DNA of 64,000 nucleotides from Onchidella celtica (Eukaryota; Mollusca; Gastropoda; Systellommatophora; Onchidiidae), in contig OZ007571.1 of NCBI GenBank assembly GCA_963931925.1, positions 35,630,233-35,694,232 of the forward strand, given 5' to 3'. A program made the translations under genes and the position numbers. This document shows, piece by piece, positions 28,701-40,700 of the stretch; position 1 is the first letter of the stretch; each line of letters starts with the position of its first letter. The notes under the pieces are model-generated. The model made no database searches, was not told the DNA's origin, and saw nothing but the letters and a program-made list of their open reading frames with translations.

Positions 28701-31700
28701 AAAATAGGTGGGATATTATTCAAGGGATGTAATCAATTGGTGGAATAACATTACTTCCTGTGGACTCCCCATTGCCAACATTCAGTTTGCTTGACCATTA
28801 GAGAACACTATATTCATATTTATATGTGCAAATGTGTATATCTATATATGCTCGTTCCTACTGCAGAAATCACAAGACTGAAGGATTTCTCTCTCAGTTT
28901 GTTGACTAACAAATATCCGAACTCTTTAGCTTTTTTAAATATGATACAATACATTTACTCTTAGACGGGAGGATGTTTTGAAACATCTCTCTACATGTTT
29001 ATATTCTATGCTTGACAACAACATCCCAAACTTGAGATTTCCTCAGTTGGTATTCGTCTTTCAAATGACTGTGCTTAACCTTTGTCGGCAACTTTTAGAG
29101 AGAAAGAGTGTGAGACAAGCATGGCAAACGCAAGAGTTTAGCTGAGGAGAAAACTTGATTTAGCACAAACTGACCAGCTCGTTGTTTCTGTGGTAAGGAA
29201 GAACTGAGAACCATTTGTGTTGGGGCCAGAATTAGCCATGGATAAAACTCCTGGAGAAGATAAAAACAAACACTGACATGATTTACCCTGCCTGTTGCTT
29301 CAATCACGGCACATGTTTATGAAAATAAGGTCTATCATTACTATCAATCAGTCCAGACCCCTACATGACCGAAGACCACAGAGGAAAAGTAACCATATTC
29401 TGGTCACAAAAATGTGAAAGTGAAACAGAAAACCACAAGTTCCAACTGAAAGGCTGATCTTCTGTATTTTGTGACAGCAGCTCTTATTTTAAACTTTGGT
29501 TTCCCAGAGACATGGCTACTAAACCATGCTTGCACATAAGGGAGATAACAGTGAAAATCATTTTTTGTGACTGGTTATTTTTCTCCTGAGGTCTTCAATT
29601 AATTGAATTATAGTGATAAATATTTCACATGGTACACAGATTTCTATAAGCACTTTCAAAAGAACAGAAGAATTTCTATAAAAGAAAAGGCCTCCCTAAT
29701 AATCCTTTATTTAAGTGCAATCTTGCCTTCCCTTACTCTAACCCCTCTCAAATTATACTTTCCTTCTCACTCTCTTCCTACTACCAGATAGGCAGGACTA
29801 TTTTACCATAATGAATGTATTACTGAGCCATTTCTCACCTGGTCCTGTGTGTTTGAGTTTGAAATTCTCATCATCAAATTTTCTGCCATAGATACTCTTG
29901 CCGCCTGTCCCATTATGATTGGTAAAATCTCCTCCTTGGCACATCTGACAGAGTTAAGACAATTAAAACAGACAAACACATTAAGCAGTCATCTTACAGG
30001 TACTGCCAAACACAAGAGGGGAACGGGAAGGTGGATTTCTTAAGAGGTATATGTCTTACATTGGTACAGAAACTACGCACATCTCTCCACCCTACTATCA
30101 TACACCACACACACACATAGACAATAAAGAGATTACATGAAAAGTCACGCAGTGTCCATCAGGAAATAAAAAACTTTTCAAATGGTGAATGAAGATATTC
30201 TTGGAGTATGTATTTTCCCTCTTCAAAACTTTTGATCCACTCCACTAAAACCGCATTGGCAATTTGTGATCTCAATTGATCTTTAATATTAATACATGTA
30301 AATTGCAAAATAACACATTCCATTAAGCACATAAACAAATCTCATATCCTATGGTACCATCCAAAACCACCCTTTTATTTCTTTCTGATAACATTCAAAA
30401 ACATGCATTATCACAAACACTGCTCTGTTACAAACGTGGACACACATAATTAACAATTTGCACAATATAGCCTACTCTTCTCCCTCCCATTGAGGGCTGA
30501 AATAAAAAAGACATTTTAAGAATGCAAAAGGATACAAATTGGGGGATAATTCTGTGAAATGAACTTCCTTTGTAGCCAAATCCTTTTTCATGTGTGCACA
30601 AGCAACGAAAGTTTTCTGAAATATGAAAATCAAATGTTAAAATCTTCATAAAAGAAGATAAACAACAATCAACCATCGGCAAACTCCTTCCACATTCACT
30701 ACCACTAGTCGATCCTCATTCTCCTGGTAATTACTATCACCATAATTGGATCACTGCTCCACAAAGATAATTGGGCTATGAGAAGATGTGTAGCACCTTG
30801 AATAATACTAATATTAATAATCAGCTTCACTTTTCATGTGCCCCAATAATCCGTTCCCAGATTAGACTCTGTTGAGTGCAATCAATGTTCACACAATCAT
30901 AATAATTTTGTGTCACCACTGCAAATGGGTACCATGGCTATTGAACAACTATGCCTATGCTTTGCATTACGTTATAGCCCAGCCAAATAAGCCTAGATGT
31001 ACCATTGCTATAAAGCTGGTTAATCCTGCTGGCTATCTATTTTGTAGTTCCCTTCAAAACTCTGACAGAATAAGAGTATCATCATGTCCACTATTCCATA
31101 CTGTCTTCATCTTTCCTGCCACAATTCATGGACACACTTTAAGTCACTTGCCTGCAGTCTTTGGTACCACATCACTAAATAACTCAATCACCACTCGCCC
31201 CACATCTCGACTGCCAATTTTGATGTCAAAGTAAACCTGAGGATTACAGGAGGGCTTAGATTTCTTGGCAGGGCTGGAACTCTCCTGGAAAAAGATACAA
31301 ATATATGCATGCTTTTCCAATGGTTTTACTCATTTTGATGTTTAATTAAACTGAAATTATCATTACTTCAACTTCAAAACCAACCTCGTTGCTCTGTATT
31401 TTCTTTACACTTAGTTAAACTGCTACCTGAACTCATTCAATGAACAAGAATAAAAAAGAAGCACTCTGGAGCAAACTCATTAAGATTGGGGCATGTCATA
31501 AAGAGCACATAAATATGTCATAACATAATAATGACCCCAGCTACCCTACAGCTACAGAATAGGATTCGACCAAAACAAAAAAAATCCCATCATGTATTAT
31601 GACTACAGAACATTCAGTTGAAGACAAAAAATGTTTGTATTGTGCTTTCTGTAATTATGACCATGCATTACATTGAATCATAGGACTGACTAAGGGCATG

Positions 31701-34700
31701 AATTTACACATGATGACAGCATGTGTTTTGCCTGATGCCCAGTTTTAATTTCTGGTTGACTGAAGAAATAGAATTCTGTTACAAGGCTCTGAAACGAGAT
31801 ACATACACAACCCACCCCACCAAACAACTCCTGGTTCCTGGATGTAAACATCAGCTATGGCAGTGCATTACACTTTTTCACGGCATTTTTTGAAGGCGCT
31901 GACCTGACAAAGGATATTGGGGCAGTACCCGTCCTCCTAGGCTCCAAGTTTAGAATAATCAATTTCACCAACAGACATCATTACCAACCTGTGCATCTTC
32001 ATTCACTCTCTTCTCTCCCTGTTCTTGGTTCCCTGATTCTGTCTCTCCTCCATCATTCCCAGATTCACTGGTGAGTGTTGCCCCTGCATGTTGCTGCAAC
32101 CAAGCATCATCAGCCCAAACTGGCAAAGATTGAGAAAGTATATTATCAGAGTGACCTAAGTGTGTCTGGAAATGTTATCCCAACGAATATTAAGACATTG
32201 AATGATTTGTCTGCTGGTCATCATCATACCTTCCACACTTCCTGAATTATTATTACAGCAGTGGCAAAATTTCTGGTGGTTGAATTACTCATCATAATAT
32301 ACTGATTACAAGATATAAAATAATGTACAACATTATAATAGTTATAAAATAGTGTACATGTCTAAATAAACCTTGTCATTTTTGCAAAATATAAATACAG
32401 TTAACAATGGTTAAACCAAAATCAGCGAGACCATGGGTTTGTTTTCCTTCTACACAGAGTTTCAGTTTAGTAATAGGAAGGTAATAATGTATTGAGAAGA
32501 CGAGGACTAGAACATTTGGTAACAACAGGGAAATTCAATGGAAGAAGAAGCCGGGGACGACGACGCATAAAGATGCAGGATGACCTAAAGGCCTGGCTGG
32601 GAATGCACACCACCAACGACATCGTCAGGGCTACGGAAGATCGCGAGAGATGGAGGGTCATGATCACCAAAGCCTACCAGCAGGCCACTTAATGATGATG
32701 AATAGGAAGCTTAAAAATTTTCAAGGAAAGTAATCCAAATCACAACTGAAGAAGACAAATTCAAGGGCTTAGGCAAAAAAAGACTAAATGCGTCCTCATT
32801 TGCTGTGACACTCACGTTTTTGGCTGAAATGAGGATGGGCAATTGCTCAGACCTCAGGACGCATGCAGTATGGATATGTGAGTGAATCCAGACTAACTCT
32901 CAGATTTAAGAGACATGAGTGTGGGTTGACAATACAGATTCACTCTCCTGCTGATCTCGTTACTGTACACTGGCAATATGCCATAAACTATAATATTATC
33001 TTTATCCCACCCGCAATGCGCCTAATCTCTCGTCTGCTGCCCTCAGGTTTGGGACCACCTCCCGGTCCCCCAGTAGTCCTACCACTCTCCTGCAGGCCTA
33101 TATAATCTGGCGGAACAAAGCATGCTGTGCTTGGTGGGGTGGGGGGAGTTCTGTAAACTTGACTCAGCTCTTAGCAGTCACAGTGGATTGGTCACTGAAT
33201 CCAGCAATTTTCATTTCCACTTCACAAAAGGGTTATTTTGGTCTAGCACTAGTTTGTTAACAAAGGTAAAGAAGAAAAAAAATTGAAGAGTTCAAGTTTC
33301 CTTCCATTTACCACTATTTTTGTTGGGGCATTTTCTGTTTAACATGAACTGACAGAAAGAATTTCCTTTGAAAGCTAATAATTAATAATAATATCCGTCT
33401 TCTAATATTCTGGCCTTCAAATTTCACATAGTTGTCTGAGAATTTTATATGATACATGGTTCCACCACAATATAAGATTTGTTGATCACAAAAGTTTGCG
33501 AAGAATCTCACAGGGTACACAAATTTCTAAAATTGGCAAAGCTTTGTTCAAATGTTTCATTTATCACTGAGTATCACAAGGAAAACATTAGATAGCCAAA
33601 CCTGCTTTGGATGCTCCTTCTTTCATTTTCATGGGTTTTGCTAAATTAACACGAATTGTTCGACCAAATAATTCAGATTCATTCATGTTGTCGATGGCAT
33701 GAGCAGCATCCTGCAAACACAACAAAATATTAAAAAGTTTGAGACGAAAACATTATCTCTTCATTTCATTAAATTGTTGCAAGACGTACAGGGAATTACT
33801 GAATACCTTTTTTCAGGAAAGTTTTCTTTCTTCTTTATTTAAATCGTACCTCTGTGCCTTATTTACTATTCATCTTGGACTTGGTATTGGATTAAAAAAT
33901 ATAACTTTCAAGATTATGAACAACACCTGTGACTCAAGTTCACTTTCTTTATCAGTATAATAAGAAAACCAAACAGATTCAATTTACTAACAAGCCACAG
34001 AGCAATACTGACATCAGTTATTCTATTGCCTCTAAACTTTATTGAATTGTCAAACTTTTAAGTTAGTTTAGGGTACTTTCTTTGCAGACAAAGTACAAAG
34101 ACATTCTTTTGACTTTAAAAGGAAAATGGTTCTTCCTTTACTTTTTGGTAACATCTCAGTTATTGAGGAAAGACTTTTTTTCTGGTAGTGCAACCACTAA
34201 ATAAAATGTGGCGACTACTCAATTATAACTGTACCACATCTGAAAGAAGCATTCAGTTATCCAGTATGATTCTTTTTGTTACATTGTACAAACTGTGATC
34301 CTACCTCAGCAGTTTCAAACTCCACAAAACCAAAACCTCTGTGTTTTTCTGTGAATTGAAGACAGAAGGTTATTCACAAATGAAATAGGTAAATTCTAAA
34401 CTTTGACCCATAGCTCAGGTTTTGTTTTTCTTCTAAATTCAAATTATAAATTGTAGCACTGCACATAAGATAGGACCCAAATAGTACTGAAATTCAGAGG
34501 CAGTTTATTTTACTTGGAACAGATTACATGTATTTTTCTCAATAATCTGAGCCCAGTCTATAATACCACAAAATACTTGGATAATGAAAGTGGCCAGTGA
34601 GTAGATCCTAACAGCAATCTCCAGAAAGATGAATCACAGCCTTTGTAAAAGCCTAAATTGCCACAATAAGGCCTACTTCACAAATACTTTGGACAAACAT

Positions 34701-37700
34701 GTTTTTAATTCAGTCTTAAAATTTCTCTAATGTAACTGTGTTACAAGGTAGTACTTCCTGTCTTTGCGATAATTCAAAAGGAAACAAACAACTTTTAGCT
34801 TAAAAAAAACTTGAAATGTAGATGAATATCAAAGGAGTGACAAATATATGGCCTTTAGCGTCTTTACAGACGGTCTTAGCAGCTAGAATATTCACTTTCA
34901 CTTTGACTGACAGCTTCTCTCGTGGCTTATTCTACCAATGTTTGACCCGAGAGTGCGATGGCAGTGATTGCAGGTCAGTCTTTTGGGTTCACTTTGGCGA
35001 GTGTTTTCATTCCGCCTCTGTCGTTTTGTCAGGTATGTTTCTTTTGCCTTGAAGTCTATTGCGAGCGTGCCACTGCGCAATATTTGTCTCCATCTGCTTC
35101 GATCATTTGCAAGGTTCTCCCATTCATTGGGGTCGATGTTGAATGCTTTCATCGTGACCTTGCAAGTATCTTTGAATCGCAGATGTGGCCTACCTCTGGG
35201 TCGGTTGCCAGTAGCAAGTTCCCCGTAGAGAATTTGTCTGGGGATGCGATCATTTTCCATACGGTGGAGATGTCCAAGCCACCGCAGTCTTTTTTTGCCT
35301 AGGAGAGCCTGAGTTGATGGAATGTTGGCTCGGCTCAGAACTTCGATATTTGAGATCCTGTCTTGCCACTTGATCTTGAGAATTTTGCGTAGGCAGCGCA
35401 GGTGGAAGGAGTTGAGGGATCTTTCATGTTTGGAGTAGGTGGTCCATGTCTCTGAGCCATACAGCAGGGTGCTTAGGACGCAAGTTTGGTACACGAGTAC
35501 CTTTGTTTTGATGGTCAGCTTGCTATTGTTCCACACCCTTTTTGAGAGTTTGCCAAAAGCTGTGGCCGCCTTTCCTATTCTGGCATTTATTTCAGTTGTT
35601 ATGTCTGTGCTACCACTGATGGTTGAGCCTAGGTAGCAGAATATTCCCACTTGCTCCAGAGGAGAGCCATTCAGCATGATTGGGTTGGGGTTTCTCAAGC
35701 CTTGTGTCAAAACTACAGTTTTTGAGACACTGATCTTTAGCATGAATTTGTCACAGGCTTTGGCAAGGCTATTGATGAGAGCCTGGAGCGTGGTTTCATC
35801 GTGGGCCACGATTGCAGCATCATCTGCGAAGAGGAGCTCTTGTAACATAATATGCTCTGTACGAGATTTTGCTTTTAGTCTGGCAACATTAAAAATGGAG
35901 CCGTCCACTCTGGTGTTAATAAGTACTCCACCTGAACATTGACCAAAGGCATTCTTGAGTAGGGCTGCAAAATATATACCAAATAAGGTAGGAGCAAGAA
36001 CACATCCCTGCTTCACACCGCTGTTTACAGCAAATGAATTGGATGTGCAGCCCTCAAAGTTGACACATGCCCTCATGTCAGTGTGGAAGGATGCAATAAG
36101 TTTTAGCAATGTTGGTGGACAGCCTATGGATTTAAGGACTGCATACAGGCCAGATCGGCTTACGGTGTCGAAAGCCTTTGTTAGGTCCACAAAGCATGTT
36201 ATAAGCGGCCTGTTTTGTTCTTTACATTTTTCTTGGATTTGCCGAAGTGCAAATATCATGTCAATAGTTGATCGTTTGCTTCGAAAGCCACATTGTGTTT
36301 CTGGTAAGACTTTTTCCGCCAGTTGTTGAAGGCGGCAGTGGATGACGCGAGCAAAAGCCTTTCCAGTAATGCTGAGGAGGGGATATGCCTCGATAGTTGT
36401 TGCAGTCGCCTTTGTCTCCTTTGTTCTTGTAAAGTGTGACAATTTTGGCGTCTCTCATATCATGTGGTATCACGCCTTCTTTCCAACACTGCAGTAACAG
36501 ATTATACAGGTGTGGTAATAGTGGGCCTTTTAGGTCTTTTAATACCTCTGCAGGAATGTTGTCACTTCCTGTGGCTTTTCCAGCAGACAGGTGGTCGATT
36601 GCATTGGAAAGCTCAACTAAGGAAGGTTCAGCGTCAAGTTCGGCCATTATTGGCAGTTTTTGGAGGTGTTCCTCAAAATCTGGTGGAATATTTTTCTCAG
36701 TTGAATACAACAGAGAGTAATGCTCTACCCACCTATTCAGTTGTTCATTTTTATCTGTGACGGGTTCACCATTTACAGACTTAAGTGGGGCGCTTTTGGT
36801 GATGATTGGCCCAAGAGCTACTTTCATCTGATTAAAGGCGGTTTTCATATCTCCCTTTTCATTTGCCTCTTGTATGCTGTTACACAAGTCTGTCCAGTAT
36901 TTGTTGGCGCAACGTCTTACCTCCAGCTGAAGTTTAGCTTTTGCATTTTTCAAACAAGTTTTTGTACTCTGATTGCAATTTTTGTTATACTCATTGAAAG
37001 CAGATTTCTTTTGCTCAATGAGAGGTAGGAGAATTTCGCTGTTCTGGGCTACCCAGTCGTTGTTTGAAACTTTATGCTGTCCAAAAGACTTGATGGCACA
37101 GTCATGAATTTTTGAACTGAGAGTGTTCCATGTTTCATCTACCGAGTCACATTGGATGACATTATCCATGCTTTCAGCAAATAACTTTTCAAATGACTTT
37201 CTGTTTGATTCATCTCTGATTGCTGTTACATTGATCTTAGGGATTGAAGGGGCTTTTGATCTGTATATTTTCTTGGCCGAAATTTTGATTTTGCTGACTA
37301 CCAGTGCATGGTCGGTGTCACAGTCAGCACTGTGGAGGGAACGAGTTATTTTTATACAGCCCAAACTCTTCCTCCTTGAGAGAATAAGATCTAATTGATG
37401 CCAATGGCCAGACCTGGGATGGCGCCATGATGTTCTTTGGCATCTCTTAAGGTCAAAGTACGTGTTTGTAACACATAATGAGTTTACGGAGCATAGCTCC
37501 AGAAGGCGCTGCCCGTTTTCGTTGATGTTGCCAATGCCGAAGTGCCCAATGCACTTTGGCCATGCGGAGTGATCTGCTCCCACTCGAGCGTTAAAGTCAC
37601 CCAGAATTAGCAGGCCTTCGGTGAGAGGGATGTTGTGGAGAGTCCTCTGCAATGCCTCGTAGAAAATGTCTTTGGTTTCGTCAGAGGAGGTAAGTGTTGG

Positions 37701-40700
37701 GGCATAGACACAGATAATGTTGGTAAAACCAGACCGGGTGTTCAGTCTGAGTGTCATGATGCGTTCTGACACTCCAATTGGAGTTGCGATCGAATTGATA
37801 AGGGAGTTTTTTACGGCGAAGCCCACGCCGTGGATTCTCGGCTGTTCGCTGCTAAGGCCCTGCCAGAAGAAGGTGTAGTTTTCTTCTTTGACTGACCCGG
37901 AGTCGGGAAGTCGAGTTTCTTGAAGGGCAGCGATGTCGATGTTTAGTAGCTGAAGTTCTCGATCAATAATTTGGGATTTCCTGATGGAGTCAATATCAGT
38001 GAGATCTTGCTGTTGCAAGCCTGGGCGCATTGTTCTGACGTTCCAGGTACCAAGTTTTAGTATTTTTCTGTTTTTGCCAGGTGCACACTTTACGTCAGCT
38101 TTTTGACTTTTGGTCTAGCTCCAACCACCTTATGAAGCAGGCTGACGTGGCGGAACAACACCCAACTGCCTGGGGGCTGCCCAGGTTACGGCGGGCGGTA
38201 GTTGATCAATGCAGCTGAAAAGCCGCTCCCACCGACAGAGGGGACCCCTGGCGCTCATCCGTACGCCAAATGGATTGAGCTTATCACCGGTAACTGCCAC
38301 CTCCCGTGTTGTGCCCATCCGTAACGGATGGCTGGAGTGTCCTCTCCAAATCGGAAATGGGTGGGCTTATAGAGGAGAGACAGACGCTTGCCAAGCCCGA
38401 GCAAACGCCTCCTCGTTTTGCTGCCTTGCCTGGGCTATTTTTAAGAGATGGTGCTTTGCCCAGAGGCACCACCCCTCTCTCTGCCATTCTAGTTAAACCC
38501 AAGGGAGAGACCAGGTCAATACATTTGGAACTAGTCCGGCTGCAGGAGATGCTGGAAGCCAGTTTGATGCAGTTCTCCCTGACAACCACCTTCGGGTCTC
38601 CACTCCTGATTTTCTGTCTGGGTTTACTCCCATAGCCTTTGCTATCATAGCAACGCACAAGGCAGTGTGGTATTTGTATTCAGGGTTACCTTCCCCTAGT
38701 CTTCCTCTCTCCCGAGATGACCCACAAGACAGTGGGGGTGACAGTAACAGGCTGTATTGTGTACTGTCATACAATAGCAGAAAACTCTGAGTGACAAATA
38801 GGAGTTAAATTTCAGAGGGGTGACCAGTTGGAGAAAAATTTTGAAGGGATGACACAAATATTGGACAAACAAGCCTTAATGAAGGAATGCCATATCGAAG
38901 GAGTCACAATCACAATGTAAAATGGTAAACTGATGAAACTTTCTTGTTGTGCCACACTTTGAATGACGCCATAAAACTTATCTAATGTTATCAACTAAGC
39001 ATACTGTAAACATATTCGATTCCTGCAGTAGTGGTAAATAAGCAGTCTATTGATCAGTAATCTCAAGTACAATGTACAAGCCATGGAAATTGTGTCACTT
39101 TGAAAACATTCAATATGTACTTTAGAAAAATTTAATGTGTGCACTTTAGAAACACTCATGATAAGTTCTTCCTTATCCTGTCACTTCCTGGTGACATGTT
39201 GAAATGAAAGCGAAAACCTTTTAGTTTTTAGGTGAGGATCTAAAAACACACTACTAGAAGAATACTTAGCAACCTCACAAATTCTGTCTCTTTGGACACC
39301 ATCTGCTTTCTTGCTTTTCACGCAGTGCAGTACCAACACAATTAATGCACACTCCTGCACACAGACAGATAAACCAGCTTACACAGTAAAGAAAAAAATG
39401 AAATGAAAAGGTCTACCTGTCTCATAATCTAAGGGCATCTGTATGTCCACAATTTCACCAAAAGGAATAAATGCTGAGTGCAATATTTTATCATCCACCT
39501 CTTCAGCACAACCACCTAATCAGAAACAGTAAAAATTGAACCAAGTTACCAAGCAACATCTAGAAACAGTATGTAATGAAGATCCAGGAAAGCAGTTAGC
39601 AATTGATATAATAATATAATCAATGGAAGAGCTCGATAATTGTAATTGTGACATGCATTGTGGATTATACACATACTTTTAACCAACTATTGCAACTTAA
39701 AGTGATCAAGTGTGAATACTTTACCTCTTACAAGCAGAAAGCAAACAAATTTTCATCTTACTATTATTTACTAGCCAACATATATATTTACCATTCCTGG
39801 CACACACATTGAACAGAAACATATATAGTTGACTAAGAATGTGATCTGTGATGTAAACTGTAATAAATTTTCAGGACAGAAAGCAGGAGTTCTATATGAG
39901 GTACACAACGGAGACATTTCAAGAATACAATATTAGAGACATCTGTGTGCAAAGGGTTGCAAGAGGGCACAACTCCCTCGGTGAGTTAGTCCTCCAGATG
40001 GGTGTTTTTTTTTGTCACACCCTGCTCAGCGATAAATATTCAGAACATACAATTGGTGCCCAACTAAAGCTCTGTACCTCATATGGTACCCCTTCCCAGA
40101 AAACAATTTGATAGATCAATATGGTGAAAGCTCTAGATTTGTTATGTAATTGTATCGGGAGGATTTCCGAATGTGCTGCTCAGATATTAATAACAAAGTG
40201 TTTATCAGCAGATGCTGTCAGATAAAATTTCTCCTAAGATTTTTTTTATCCACCAGCATAAATTCTGTTTTTGCGAGTGATCTCCCCTGATTCAAACCCT
40301 TCTCTGTCTTACTCCCTTGTTCCATTCATCCTATCAACATTCGTAGAGCGCACATGTTGGAAAAGAGGGCATGATTGAAATTGGAGAGGCTTTTCTGAAT
40401 AAAATGGAAATTTATGTAGAAAAGGGGTTATTGGTTTAGTCATGCTTATTTAATAAGAATTCCCTCACAATTGCACAGGGTTCTCAGTAGTGAAGTGGTT
40501 AGCAATTTTGCCTGTCAGTCGGGGGACTGTCGTTCGATTCTCAGCAGGGCAGATTATTTATTTCTTTTCTTATAGTCTTTTTACCTAACTCTGGCCACGA
40601 ATATTCTAACATTGTACAATCCTTTCATTGTTGGTGTAATAACAACTATCTTCTACTGAATGTTAAGAAAACAAAAGAGCTTGTTTTTGACTTTAGGAAA

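Noticed and set aside
30872..31234. 120-codon plus-strand frame
   Set aside because: It overlaps PPIE exon 6 on the opposite strand and matches no family; composition artefact.
34958..36329. Plus-strand open frames of 65-124 codons
   Set aside because: They are the opposite strand of the LINE reverse-transcriptase frame and have no own signature.
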